A stretch of 42,531 nucleotides of DNA from Candidatus Neomicrothrix sp. UBA814 (GCA_002296525.1 DBIA01000019.1:1-42531), one strand, 5' to 3'; counted from the stretch's first letter, positions 1 through 7,367 are shown. The notes: generated by a model from the sequence alone, not told the origin. Translations and numbers: made by a program.

Positions 1-2
1 TG

Positions 3-218
3 GAGCTCATTGATGCCTATCACCAGGCGACTGGACGAGATACCAGCAACATGGATTTCTTCTTTGCTTTCGCTAGTTGGCGTTTGGCATGCATTCTTGA
101 GGGAGTTCACGCTCGATACGTCGGCGGGGCAAATGTTGAAATCCCAGAGGAAGTCGAAATATTTCCACACAGCGTTGTACATCTTGCAGAGCGAGCGGCG
201 ACGATAATGAACATCTAG
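3..218 (+). CDS. C-terminal fragment of an APH-like phosphotransferase (5' end outside window)
   Basis: A reading frame enters from the left edge in frame 3 and ends at the TAG at 216-218. The 71 visible residues include TGRDTSNMDFFFAFASWRL followed by ACILEGVHARYVGGA. This resembles the C-terminal helices of the aminoglycoside phosphotransferase-like family that sits beside acyl-CoA dehydrogenases in actinobacteria. The catalytic loop lies outside the window, so activity cannot be judged. The family call rests on this short tail only. An overlapping frame starting at position 10 is a shadow. The downstream gene is on the same strand after a 49 bp gap. Confidence 0.6.
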   Translation, partial: ELIDAYHQATGRDTSNMDFFFAFASWRLACILEGVHARYVGGANVEIPEEVEIFPHSVVHLAERAATIMNI

Positions 219-267
219 CCGGCTCTCGCTGCGGCATCACCGCCCCAGCTGAACTATCTTCGCGGGT

Positions 268-1284
268 ATGAAGATTGATGGCGGATTAGGCGTAGACAGT
301 GGTTTCGACGGAATCATGGATAAGTCCCGAGAACAAGAAGAAATCGGGTACGACGGTTTGTGGGTTCCTGAGACCAGTCACGACCCGTTCACGATGCTCC
401 CTCTGATGGCAGAAGCAACCGAAAATGTAGAGCTCGGGACAAGCATTGTTGTTGGTTTCGCAAGAAATCCAATGGACCTGGCTTATAGCGCTAACGACAT
501 TCAGTTGATCTCCAAAGGACGATTTACTCTTGGTTTAGGTAGTCAAATAAAGGCTCACATCACTAGAAGATTCTCGATGGAATGGTCAAAACCTGCTGCT
601 CGAATGCGGGAAATGATCCTTGCAACAAAAGCGATCTGGAATAGCTGGAACACAGGCGAGAAACTGGATTTTCGTGGCGATTTCTACCAGCACACGTTGA
701 TGACTCCCTTCTTCCACCCGGGCGAAAATCCGTACGGCGCTCCACGCATGGCACTAGCTGGGGTCGGTCCTTTGATGACCGAGGTAGCCGGCGAGACTTG
801 CGACGTGTTTTTGGCTCACGGTTTCACAACCGAAAAGTATCTGCGCGAAGAAACCATCCCAGCTTTGGAACGGGGCGCTGAACGCGCCGGACGGAGCCTC
901 TCTGATGTTGAAATCTCGGGTCCCCTGTTCGTCGTTACAGGCAACAACGAAGAAGAGCTCGAAAAAGCTAAGCAAGGAACGCGTCAGCAGATCGCCTTTT
1001 ACGGTTCAACTCCGGCCTATAGAGGTGTTTTGGAATGCCACGGCTGGGGGGAAATGCAAACAGAACTCAACGCGCTTTCCAAGGAAGGAAAGTGGGTTGA
1101 GATGGGGAATCTTGTAGACGACGAGATACTCGATACTTTTGCTGTCGTTGGCGAGCCTGAGCAAATTGCTGAAGGCTTGAAGAGCCGTTTCGGTGACATC
1201 GTTCAGCGCCTGAGCTTTTATGCCCCATATCGTTCAGATGCCGAACGGTGGCGCAAAGTGTTTGCTGATCTAAAGGACGCGTAG
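268..1284 (+). CDS. LLM-class (luciferase-like) F420-type oxidoreductase, MSMEG_2256-like
   Basis: The 338-residue protein has the luciferase-like monooxygenase TIM-barrel pattern. It starts with a MKIDGGLG strand, then has GYDGLWVPET, ELGTSIVVGFARNPM and RFTLGLGSQIKAHI, with AGVGPLMTEVAGE near the middle and RQQIAFYGSTPAYR later. These strings match the actinobacterial family annotated as probable F420-dependent oxidoreductase, MSMEG_2256 type. Its substrate is unknown. The stop codon abuts the ATG of the HMG-CoA lyase gene with no spacer, so the two are very likely co-transcribed. That context suggests acyl-CoA or branched-chain catabolism. F420 use is inferred from the family, since FMN members also exist. 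Confidence 0.88.
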   Translation: MKIDGGLGVDSGFDGIMDKSREQEEIGYDGLWVPETSHDPFTMLPLMAEATENVELGTSIVVGFARNPMDLAYSANDIQLISKGRFTLGLGSQIKAHITRRFSMEWSKPAARMREMILATKAIWNSWNTGEKLDFRGDFYQHTLMTPFFHPGENPYGAPRMALAGVGPLMTEVAGETCDVFLAHGFTTEKYLREETIPALERGAERAGRSLSDVEISGPLFVVTGNNEEELEKAKQGTRQQIAFYGSTPAYRGVLECHGWGEMQTELNALSKEGKWVEMGNLVDDEILDTFAVVGEPEQIAEGLKSRFGDIVQRLSFYAPYRSDAERWRKVFADLKDA

Positions 1285-2208
1285 ATGCTTGCGGGTCTGC
1301 CCGGTTCTGTTGAGATCCGCGAAGTCGGCCCTCGTGACGGGCTGCAAAACGAATCAACGATCCCAGTTGATGAGCGGATCGCTCTGATAGATGCCCTGTC
1401 TGTCACCGGTTTGGCAGCGATCGAAGCCGCTTCTTTCGTGCATCCAAAAGCGATTCCCCCTATGGCCGGTTCAGCTGAAGTCATGCAGGGAATCACTCGT
1501 GTGCCAGGAGTTCGGTATAGGGCTTTGGTGCCCAATGAACGCGGAACGATGGATGCGTTAGCGTGCAACGTCGATGAGATAGAGGTCGTGATGTCGATCT
1601 CTGAGACTCACAACTACAAAAATCTCAACATGTCTCCTGATGATTCAGTGACACAAATCATCGATCTCACCGAGCTTGCCCATCAAGAGAAGACGCCCGT
1701 CGAAGCAATTCTCTCAACGGCGTTCGGATGCGCCTACGAGGGTGACATCTCTCCAAAGCGTGTCGCTCAATATGCTCGGAAAGTGTTGGATGAGGCGGGA
1801 GTCGATGGACTGTCATTCGGTGATACCAGCGGGATGGCAACCCCGCGAGTGGTTTCCGAGTTATTGGATGCCCTTGAACAAGTCGAGATCGATATTTCTC
1901 AGATAGGTCTACATTTCCACAACACACGCAACACGGGCTTGGCCAACATTATGTTCGCTATGCAAAGGGGAGTTTCACGTTTCGATGCTGCAATTGGAGG
2001 ATTGGGTGGCTGCCCATACTCTCCTGGAGCGACCGGCAACGTGGCTACCGAAGATGTGGTGCACATGGTTGAGGATTCAGGGGCAAGGACCGGTATCGAT
2101 CTCGATAAATTGATTGGCTGCGGGCAGCTAGCGGAGCAGCTCGTCGGTCGACAGCTGCCGGCGCAAGTCCTTCGGTCGGGTCCCCGCACCCGAACTGTTG
2201 CGTCATAG
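1285..2208 (+). CDS. Hydroxymethylglutaryl-CoA lyase family protein
   Basis: The 307-residue protein matches the HMGL/DRE-TIM superfamily. Known HMG-CoA lyases split HMG-CoA into acetoacetate and acetyl-CoA, the last step of leucine breakdown. Visible active-site positions are R17-D18 in GPRDGLQNE, E47 in IEAASFVHP, H210 and H212 in GLHFHNT, C243 in GGLGGCPYSPGATGN, and N252. These are the expected catalytic and metal-binding residues, and the length is normal. The ATG directly follows the TAG of the upstream oxidoreductase. The next gene, a class III CoA-transferase, converges from the other strand. Related lyases acting on other 3-hydroxy-3-methyl acyl-CoAs cannot be excluded. Confidence 0.9.
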   Translation: MLAGLPGSVEIREVGPRDGLQNESTIPVDERIALIDALSVTGLAAIEAASFVHPKAIPPMAGSAEVMQGITRVPGVRYRALVPNERGTMDALACNVDEIEVVMSISETHNYKNLNMSPDDSVTQIIDLTELAHQEKTPVEAILSTAFGCAYEGDISPKRVAQYARKVLDEAGVDGLSFGDTSGMATPRVVSELLDALEQVEIDISQIGLHFHNTRNTGLANIMFAMQRGVSRFDAAIGGLGGCPYSPGATGNVATEDVVHMVEDSGARTGIDLDKLIGCGQLAEQLVGRQLPAQVLRSGPRTRTVAS

Positions 2209-2217
2209 GAGCGGAAG

Positions 2218-3417
2218 TTAGGCGATGATTTCGCGCTGTCGCATGTCTGCGATTTGCTCATCGCTGTAACCAGCTACCTCTTGAAGGATCTGCTGTGTGT
2301 GTTGCCCTAATTCGGGTCCGGTTGAAGCTATTGCGCCTGGGGTGCGAGAAAATACGGGTACTGGTGCGGCCATTGGAACCTCTTGACCTAACACCTCATC
2401 TTCGTATCTTTTGATTAGTTCTCGGGCCGCGAATTGGGGGTCTGAAAGCATGTCCGGTGCGGTGAAGATTCGCCCATATGGGATCGCATGCTGGTCGAGC
2501 AGGGCCTCTAAGTCATCGACGGGAAAGGTGGCAGTCCACGCTCCGATAAGTTCGTCAAGTTCTTCTTGGTTGGCGCCTCGATGTTCGTGGTCAACGTAAC
2601 GGGGGTCCTCAGCTAACGCGGGTTGCTGCATCGCTTCGCAAATACGTCCGAAGATTGCATCTGCGTTACCTGCGATCAATACATTTGCTCCATCTGCAGT
2701 GGGATACACGTTTGAAGGAGCAACTCCGGGGAGTATCGAACCAGTGCGTCCTCTGATATGGCCCCCAAGTTCGAAATCAGCGATAGTTGATTCCATCAAA
2801 GCAAAAACTGCTTCATAGATAGCGACGTCAACTTCTTGACCTTTCCCGCTGTTTTGCTTTTCGTTCAGAGCTGCCATGGTCCCAATCACAGCAAACAGAG
2901 AAGCGATTGCGTCGCCGAGACTAATTCCAGCTCGGGTTGATTGACGGTCTGGCCAGCCGGTGGTGTGACGAATGCCTCCCATTGCTTCACCGATGGATCC
3001 GAAGCCGGGATCGGTGGCTCTAGGGCCCGTCTGCCCAAAGCCTGAAACGTGGGTCATGATCAGGCCCGGATTTTCTGTCGCTAAATCGCTGTATCCAAGT
3101 TCCCATTCCGAGAGTCGGCCTGGGGTGAAATTCTCTAACACAACGTCGCTTTGTAGGGCGAGGCGGCGCACCACTTTCCTACCTTCATCAGACCGTAAAT
3201 TGATCGCCACGGAGTGTTTGTTTCGGGCTATAGCGGGCCACCAATAACTGTTGCCGTTGGGGTCACAATGCCCCCATTTACGCATGGGGTCACCGACTGA
3301 GGGTGGCTCGATTTTGATAACTTCGGCGCCGTAGTCGCCAAGCAGCTGCCCAGCAAAGGGGCCTGCAATGAAGCTTCCGAGTTCGAGCACTCGAATTCCG
3401 GTTAGGGGGCCGCTCAC
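2218..3417 (-). CDS. CaiB/BaiF family (class III) CoA-transferase
   Basis: Class III CoA-transferases move CoA between carboxylic acids through an aspartyl-CoA intermediate. The protein opens with SGPLTGIRVLELGSFIAGPF and then GDYGAEVIKIEPP, followed by NKHSVAINLRSDEGRKVV and LENFTPGRLSEWELGY, the usual family pattern. The candidate catalytic Asp follows the first third of the chain. I chose the GTG at 3417 rather than the ATG at 3513. It gives the normal N-terminus and follows the TAG of the upstream gene by one base, whereas the longer frame runs through that gene. The product is 399 residues. The substrate is unknown, but adjacency to HMG-CoA lyase and a crotonase suggests acyl-CoA catabolism. 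Confidence 0.88.
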   Translation of the reverse strand: MSGPLTGIRVLELGSFIAGPFAGQLLGDYGAEVIKIEPPSVGDPMRKWGHCDPNGNSYWWPAIARNKHSVAINLRSDEGRKVVRRLALQSDVVLENFTPGRLSEWELGYSDLATENPGLIMTHVSGFGQTGPRATDPGFGSIGEAMGGIRHTTGWPDRQSTRAGISLGDAIASLFAVIGTMAALNEKQNSGKGQEVDVAIYEAVFALMESTIADFELGGHIRGRTGSILPGVAPSNVYPTADGANVLIAGNADAIFGRICEAMQQPALAEDPRYVDHEHRGANQEELDELIGAWTATFPVDDLEALLDQHAIPYGRIFTAPDMLSDPQFAARELIKRYEDEVLGQEVPMAAPVPVFSRTPGAIASTGPELGQHTQQILQEVAGYSDEQIADMRQREIIA

Positions 3418-3418
3418 C

Positions 3419-3790
3419 CTAGGAACCCAGTGGTGCGCAGTCGTTTCCGCAGTCAAGCTCTCCGGGAACTTCGGGCGCGGCCGGTCGATGCAAAACACCT
3501 GAGGTGGGAACAACCATTAGTTCTTCGCCTTGGAGCCTGCATTCAGCGTCGACAATCATTGAATAACCGTTTGGCTCATACGGAGGCCATAAGACAACGA
3601 CGTTTGGTCTCGATTCGATGTTTCGCGCCGCTGTTTTACTTATGGGGCAGTAGAGATCGCCTTGCTGGAGCCGGAACGTCATGTGAGCTACGTGGGACGT
3701 ATCGTCGTCGCTTACCGTAAGCAGAAACGCCGAGTTGCCGAACTTTTCGAGCTCTTCGCCGAGTTTGGTGGGATCGACAGGAATACTCAT
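3419..3790 (-). CDS. Small PNPOx-fold flavin/F420-binding family protein
   Basis: The 123-residue product begins MSIPVDPTKLGEELEKFG, followed by AFLLTVSDDDTSHVAHM, NIESRPNVVVLWPPYEP and YSMIVDAECRL. This is the split-barrel pattern of short actinobacterial pyridoxamine 5'-phosphate oxidase-related proteins, which bind FMN, F420 or heme. I prefer the ATG at 3790 because the longer frame from 3820 reads through a 16-bp palindrome and adds atypical sequence. The last residues CGNDCAPLGS carry two cysteines. The stop is one base from the CoA-transferase GTG, so the two are probably one transcript. No function can be assigned beyond the fold. Confidence 0.72.
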   Translation of the reverse strand: MSIPVDPTKLGEELEKFGNSAFLLTVSDDDTSHVAHMTFRLQQGDLYCPISKTAARNIESRPNVVVLWPPYEPNGYSMIVDAECRLQGEELMVVPTSGVLHRPAAPEVPGELDCGNDCAPLGS

Positions 3791-3794
3791 AATT

Positions 3795-3810
3795 CGAAGC
3801 CTAGGCTTCG
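3795..3810. promoter_or_regulatory. Perfect 16-bp palindrome just upstream of the PNPOx-fold gene
   Basis: CGAAGCCTAGGCTTCG is identical to its reverse complement. It ends four bases before the ATG at 3790 of the minus-strand gene. The only Shine-Dalgarno-like triplet (AGG) lies inside it, so it could be an operator or a hairpin covering the ribosome site. The protein that would bind it is unknown. Confidence 0.45.
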
Positions 3811-3872
3811 CTGCGCACAAATAGAAGCGAGAGTTGCATGACCCAGGCGCACTGGTAGCTTGGGTGATCTTC

Positions 3873-3945
3873 GGGGCTATAGCTCAGTTGGTAGAGCACT
3901 TCCATGGCATGGAAGGGGTCAGGGGTTCAATTCCCCTTAGCTCCA
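3873..3945 (+). tRNA. tRNA-Ala(GGC)
   Basis: A full cloverleaf is visible. The acceptor strands GGGGCTA (3873-3879) and TAGCTCC (3938-3944) pair with one G-U. The D arm is GCTC/GAGC. The anticodon stem CTTCC/GGAAG encloses the loop ATGGCAT with anticodon GGC at 3906-3908. The T arm is AGGGG/CCCCT with loop TTCAATT. The discriminator is A3945 and the 3' CCA is not encoded. A protein frame across 3834-4040 is therefore spurious. Confidence 0.96.
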
Positions 3946-4003
3946 CTCCGAATCTCAATGTGGCCGTGTCAGGCCCCGAACTCTCGAGCACACTTCACTT
4001 ACC

Positions 4004-4022
4004 AAGAATGATTCTCATTCTT
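4004..4022. promoter_or_regulatory. Fur-type operator (19-bp inverted repeat)
   Basis: AAGAATGATTCTCATTCTT is a perfect 8-bp inverted repeat around TTC. By eye it matches the classical 19-bp Fur box at 13 positions and contains the AATGATTCTCATT core common in Fur-controlled promoters. It overlaps the -35 region expected for a -10 TATAGT at 4036-4041. It resembles an IdeR/DtxR box less. The regulator is inferred, and no fur gene is in the window. Confidence 0.6.
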
Positions 4023-4035
4023 AGTTGTATTCGTC

Positions 4036-4041
4036 TATAGT
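4036..4041 (+). promoter_or_regulatory. Candidate -10 element for a small RNA
   Basis: TATAGT matches the sigma-70 -10 consensus at five of six positions. It places a start near 4048, four bases before the first stem of the predicted structured RNA. The matching -35 position falls inside the Fur-type palindrome, a usual repressor layout. No good TTGACA is present, so basal promoter strength is uncertain. Confidence 0.4.
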
Positions 4042-4047
4042 CTGAGC

Positions 4048-4202
4048 GCGACGAGAGGCAGCTACTGGGAAGAAGCTTTTTCGGTTGGACGTCCCCAGTC
4101 GAATCGACCGAGAGGGTGGTGGCCCCCGGTGGCTGTCTCTCGCCTCGCAATTCGTTCAGATTTAACCCCGAAAGCTTGAGTTAGCTGTCCCGAGGACTTT
4201 TT
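4048..4202 (+). ncRNA. Candidate iron-regulated structured small RNA (three-way junction)
   Basis: This gene-free stretch folds by eye into a closed three-way junction. Stem P1 pairs 4052-4062 with 4132-4142, giving 11 pairs including one G-U. P2 pairs 4064-4069 with 4094-4099. P3 pairs 4107-4110 with 4127-4130, with G-rich and C-rich strands stacked inside. The -10 at 4036 and the Fur-type operator at 4004 sit just where a promoter for it should be. A weak terminator is possible near 4191-4202 (CGAGGAC then TTTTT), so the 3' end is uncertain. I recognise no known RNA family such as tmRNA, 6S, SRP or RNase P. It has no convincing open reading frame. Confidence 0.45.
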
Positions 4203-4215
4203 CGAGGTTCGAAAA
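4199..4215. terminator. Small inverted repeat between convergent transcripts
   Basis: TTTTCGA, GGT, TCGAAAA forms a 7-bp hairpin flanked by T-rich sequence. It lies 14 bases after the stop of the minus-strand desaturase gene and downstream of the candidate small RNA. A bidirectional terminator is possible, but the stem is AT-rich and weak. Confidence 0.3.
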
Positions 4216-4229
4216 CTTTCGCTGACGGT

Positions 4230-4994
4230 TCACACTAAAGACTTGTTCGACTCGAGCTTCCTTACTTTGGCTAAGCCGCAACGTTCAGCGATCTTTATGA
4301 GCCACCAGGCTGCATCAAAATCAAACCATTTCGCTCCAAATCGCGCTGAAGTGGGCAGGCCGTGGTGGTTGTTGTGGTAACCCTCTCCAGAAGTTATTGC
4401 TGCCAACCAATGCAGGTTCGTCGCGCTATTAGCGTAGGGACGCCGACCGAAGGTATGACCCATGGCGTTAATCGCACCCGAGAGCAAAACGTAGGTAACT
4501 ACATGGAAGCCGAAAGCTAGAGGGCCCTGCCACCATCCCAGCCAAAGGGAAAGCAAAACCGTTGAGATCAGCAGGCCGAGTGGGCCTTTGTCGAACATCA
4601 GTCGATCCCATTTGTCCGGAGCAAGGTCCTTACCCCACTTCTGAACTGTTATTGGATCGTTCGCGGCTCGTCGGTAAAGCCAGAAATTAGTCAACTGGAC
4701 CTTTATCCAGCCAAGTTGAGCCGGTGAATGCGGGTCGGACTCTTCGTCGGTAAAAGCGTGATGCTTTCGATGGACTGCCGCCCACTCTCGAGCTTTCACT
4801 CCGGTGGTCAACCACAAGAAGAATCTCAAAAAGAACGCTACGCCAGGATTGAACCGAACGGCTTTGTGCGCAAGGGAGCGATGAAGGTACGCAGAGGTGG
4901 TAAGAGTCGAAACCTGGGTTACGGCAAAGCCAACGAGTAATGGGGTGATGATCTGCACGGTAATCAAAGTCAAAACTAGCCGACGAATGATCAA
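4230..4994 (-). CDS. Acyl-CoA (delta-9 type) fatty-acid desaturase, diiron membrane enzyme
   Basis: The 254-residue protein has the three histidine boxes of membrane stearoyl-CoA-type desaturases: HRSLAH at 38-43, HRKHH at 75-79 and HNNHH at 207-211. The supporting motifs DPHSP near 87 and NAMGHTFG near 176 are also present. Such enzymes insert a double bond into acyl chains using a diiron centre, O2 and reductant, which keeps membranes fluid in the cold. Hydrophobic stretches at 6-27, 52-65 and 138-175 fit four membrane passes. It is shorter than most homologues because the first passes are compact. The gene is divergent from the crotonase gene and converges on the candidate iron-regulated RNA. 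Confidence 0.92.
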   Translation of the reverse strand: MIIRRLVLTLITVQIITPLLVGFAVTQVSTLTTSAYLHRSLAHKAVRFNPGVAFFLRFFLWLTTGVKAREWAAVHRKHHAFTDEESDPHSPAQLGWIKVQLTNFWLYRRAANDPITVQKWGKDLAPDKWDRLMFDKGPLGLLISTVLLSLWLGWWQGPLAFGFHVVTYVLLSGAINAMGHTFGRRPYANSATNLHWLAAITSGEGYHNNHHGLPTSARFGAKWFDFDAAWWLIKIAERCGLAKVRKLESNKSLV

Positions 4995-5062
4995 AGCAGA
5001 AGAGTTACGAATGCTTGAAGATCAAGTCTTTTCTTTTGGGTGAATTCTGAAAGACTGATGCG

Positions 5063-5887
5063 ATGAACCAAGACGCCGAGGTTACGGTCGAGTATCAGAA
5101 TCAGGTTGCGGTCGTTCGACTGAACCGCCCAGACAGACTCAATGCTTGGAACAACAAGATCTCAGCGGGTCTAGACGCCGCGCTTCAACAAGCCACAGAA
5201 GACCAAGCGGTTAGGTCAGTCATCATCACCGGTAACGGCCGAGCTTTCTGCGCTGGTGCTGACCTTTCAGGTGGCGGCGATACGTTCGATCCCGATAGGA
5301 CTCGCGACCCTGACGATAGGAGCGAGGAACGCACTCCTCAGTTTTTACCAATCGATGTAAATAAACCCGTAATAGCTGCCATCAACGGCCCGGCTGTTGG
5401 AGTGGGAGCAACGTACCCATTGTTGTGCGATATTCGAATTGCCTCACAGAGTGCGCGTATCGGCTTTGTGTTTAACCGCATCGGCATGCTTCCCGAACTC
5501 GGCTCCCATTCTCTCTTGCCTCGCATCGTAGGATTTTCTAATGCCGCACAATTACTGCTAGGTGGAGAGATCATCGATGCGAACACCGCCCTGTCAATGG
5601 GCCTCGTTTCGCAGGTTTACCCCGATGAAGATCTTCTAGACCAGGCAATTGCTCTTGCTGAACGCCTGTCAGTGGCTGCACCAGTTTCAGTTGCGGCAAG
5701 CAAGAGGTTGCTTTGGGAAGGGCTATCACTCAGTTGGGAGGAAATGCACAACAAAGAGACGCCCATTTTCAACTGGGTTGCCCAGCAGCCAGACTCGGTT
5801 GAAGGGGTCACCGCGTTTCTTGAAAAGCGGACCGCAAATTGGAGCATGGACCCATCTAGCGACTTACCGAAGGAGTTGTTTGATTGA
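5063..5887 (+). CDS. Enoyl-CoA hydratase/isomerase (crotonase) family protein with atypical catalytic positions
   Basis: The 274-residue protein has the crotonase fold: RLNRPDRLNAWN at 19-30, the oxyanion-hole segment CAGADLS at 63-69, and INGPAVGVGA at 107-116. The two glutamates of classic enoyl-CoA hydratase (E144 and E164 of the rat enzyme) align with T117 and N138. A glutamate occurs instead at E145 in MLPELGSHSLLPR, as in many actinobacterial crotonases of uncertain specificity. A simple syn-hydratase role is therefore doubtful, and an isomerase or other acyl-CoA reaction is more likely. The stop is one base before the ATG of the glyoxalase-like gene. Confidence 0.87.
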   Translation: MNQDAEVTVEYQNQVAVVRLNRPDRLNAWNNKISAGLDAALQQATEDQAVRSVIITGNGRAFCAGADLSGGGDTFDPDRTRDPDDRSEERTPQFLPIDVNKPVIAAINGPAVGVGATYPLLCDIRIASQSARIGFVFNRIGMLPELGSHSLLPRIVGFSNAAQLLLGGEIIDANTALSMGLVSQVYPDEDLLDQAIALAERLSVAAPVSVAASKRLLWEGLSLSWEEMHNKETPIFNWVAQQPDSVEGVTAFLEKRTANWSMDPSSDLPKELFD

Positions 5888-5888
5888 T

Positions 5889-6509
5889 ATGGCCGGATTC
5901 GATCATTTCGCAGTCGCATGTCAAGACCTAGATGAGGGAGTGCGTTACGTGGAGTCGTTGACCGGTGTGCGGGCGGCCCCCGGCGGACCTCACCCTGGAA
6001 TAGGAACTCATAACGCTCTACTTTCGCTGGGCTCTGACGTCTATTTAGAAATCATCGCTGCAGACCCCAAACAAGGCGAACCTGAGTCACCTAGACCGTT
6101 CGGCATTGACGAACACCCTGGTCCCCGTCTGGCTGCGTTCGCTATTCACCCTGGACCTGGCGAAACTATTGACTCTGTAGCGGAGACCATTCGAAGTCAC
6201 GGAACCGACCCTGGGCCTGTCATCTCCATGAGCAGGGTGAAGCCTGATGGCGAGGAAATTAGTTGGCGGTTGACGAGAGCCAGCAAAATAGGTCTGGTGC
6301 CTTTCGTCATCGATTGGGGCACTACACCAAACCCAGCGACTGTTACCCCTGGGGGATGTTCCTTGGTGGCAGTCGAAGGTAGCGATCGCGATTCAGCCGG
6401 CATCCGAGCCTTACATCAAGAACTTGGTCTCAGCGCCACTATCTCTGACGGACCTACGGCTATTCGAATCGTCTTAGAAACACCGAACGGAACTGTTTCT
6501 TTGTCTTAG
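5889..6509 (+). CDS. Glyoxalase-like domain (VOC-type) protein
   Basis: The product of 206 residues starts MAGFDHFAVACQDLDEGV and continues with GIGTHNALLSLGSDVYLEII. This is the opening of the Glyoxalase_3-like domain, in which a histidine and a glutamate usually bind a metal (here H6 and E55). A second half with GGCSLVAVEGSDRD and ending in IVLETPNGTVSLS fits the paired beta-alpha-beta repeats. I chose the ATG at 5889 because the longer frame only overlaps the crotonase gene. It follows that gene by one base and is probably translated with it. The substrate is unknown. Its stop overlaps the convergent methyltransferase stop by 4 bp. Confidence 0.75.
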   Translation: MAGFDHFAVACQDLDEGVRYVESLTGVRAAPGGPHPGIGTHNALLSLGSDVYLEIIAADPKQGEPESPRPFGIDEHPGPRLAAFAIHPGPGETIDSVAETIRSHGTDPGPVISMSRVKPDGEEISWRLTRASKIGLVPFVIDWGTTPNPATVTPGGCSLVAVEGSDRDSAGIRALHQELGLSATISDGPTAIRIVLETPNGTVSLS

Positions 6510-7261
6510 CTGTCGGGTTCCCTACCAGAGGTGGATTCATTGACCCAAGGATGATTTTCCTTAGGTCGCTCAGCGATCATCGCAATGGAGTTGCATTGCT
6601 TTGGGAGTAGCCAGGTCACCGCTCGAAGGACTATCTCAGCGGGCTTCAAAAGTAATTTTCTGAAGTTCCAACCTCGAAGATCGGCGGTCTCATACGGCAT
6701 GTTGACTCCATAGTGGAATTGAAAGTCATGCTCACCAGTCGGGTCACAGGATCTGATTGTTTTCTTGAATTCTCGTTCGGTCCATCGATAGATGTGGTTG
6801 GGGATGGGGCCATTCTCCAACCCTCCAGATAGACCGCCTTGGGCAGTCACAGCCTCCAATTCATATTGGGAGCTCAGCCGAAGGCGCACCGATGCGCGCA
6901 TCAGCAGAGAGTCTCTTGCTTCGACTGCGATGACGCCTTTGGAGCACACTCGATACATTTCGGTTAAGGCGCGGTGCGGTGACGTGCAGTGGTGTAAGCC
7001 ATCAACGACGATTACCCACTCGAAGGACCTGGGCGAATAGCTCAAATGTTGTGCGTCTTCGCAAGCCCACTGGAAGGGTTCTAAGTGCTCCGATGCCTCT
7101 ACAGAATCGAGGTTAGTGATTGTGACGTTGGTAAAGCTGAGCGATCGAAAGAGTTCACGTTCGGCTCTTCCTCCTGCGACCACCAACAAGTTATTTGCTA
7201 CATGCAGATGGCCCTGATCGAGGAGTTGTCTAAATACCTTGCTCACAAACTGGTCGCGCAC
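6506..7261 (-). CDS. Class I SAM-dependent methyltransferase
   Basis: The 251-residue protein has a Rossmann methyltransferase core. LLVVAGGRAERELFRSL stands at motif I, followed by ITNLDSVEASEHLEPF, DAQHLSYSPRSFEWVIVVDGLHHC and a TEMYRVCSKGVIAVEARD strand. This matches Methyltransf_11-type enzymes. Motif I is degenerate (AGGRAER rather than GxGxG), so SAM binding is likely but not certain. The C-terminal third contains a hydrophobic stretch, LLKPAEIVLRAVTWLLP, which may contact the membrane. Surroundings give no substrate. It is divergent from the DUF3048 lipoprotein gene and overlaps the glyoxalase-like gene tail to tail. Confidence 0.78.
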   Translation of the reverse strand: MRDQFVSKVFRQLLDQGHLHVANNLLVVAGGRAERELFRSLSFTNVTITNLDSVEASEHLEPFQWACEDAQHLSYSPRSFEWVIVVDGLHHCTSPHRALTEMYRVCSKGVIAVEARDSLLMRASVRLRLSSQYELEAVTAQGGLSGGLENGPIPNHIYRWTEREFKKTIRSCDPTGEHDFQFHYGVNMPYETADLRGWNFRKLLLKPAEIVLRAVTWLLPKQCNSIAMIAERPKENHPWVNESTSGREPDS

Positions 7262-7367
7262 TAGCGAGACGCTACACCCGCTGCCTTCTATCGCCTAGGG
7301 GTACACATATCGGGCGGGGTTAAGAGTTACTCTCGGCAATTGATAAATCGTTCGTATTGAGAGCATT

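Noticed and set aside
10..207. Open reading frame of 65 codons at the left edge
   Set aside because: It overlaps in another frame the better-supported C-terminus of an APH-like protein (3-218), and its protein looks non-natural.
4004..4022. IdeR/DtxR box interpretation of the palindrome
   Set aside because: It lacks the TTAGG/CCTAA ends of the IdeR consensus and fits the Fur box better.
3834..4040. Open reading frame across tRNA-Ala
   Set aside because: It lies over a complete tRNA cloverleaf and the Fur-type site, and its protein shows no family pattern.
4048..4202. Known RNAs: RNase P, tmRNA, 6S, SRP RNA, common riboswitches
   Set aside because: None of their conserved core sequences are visible, and no downstream gene is in the sense orientation for a riboswitch.
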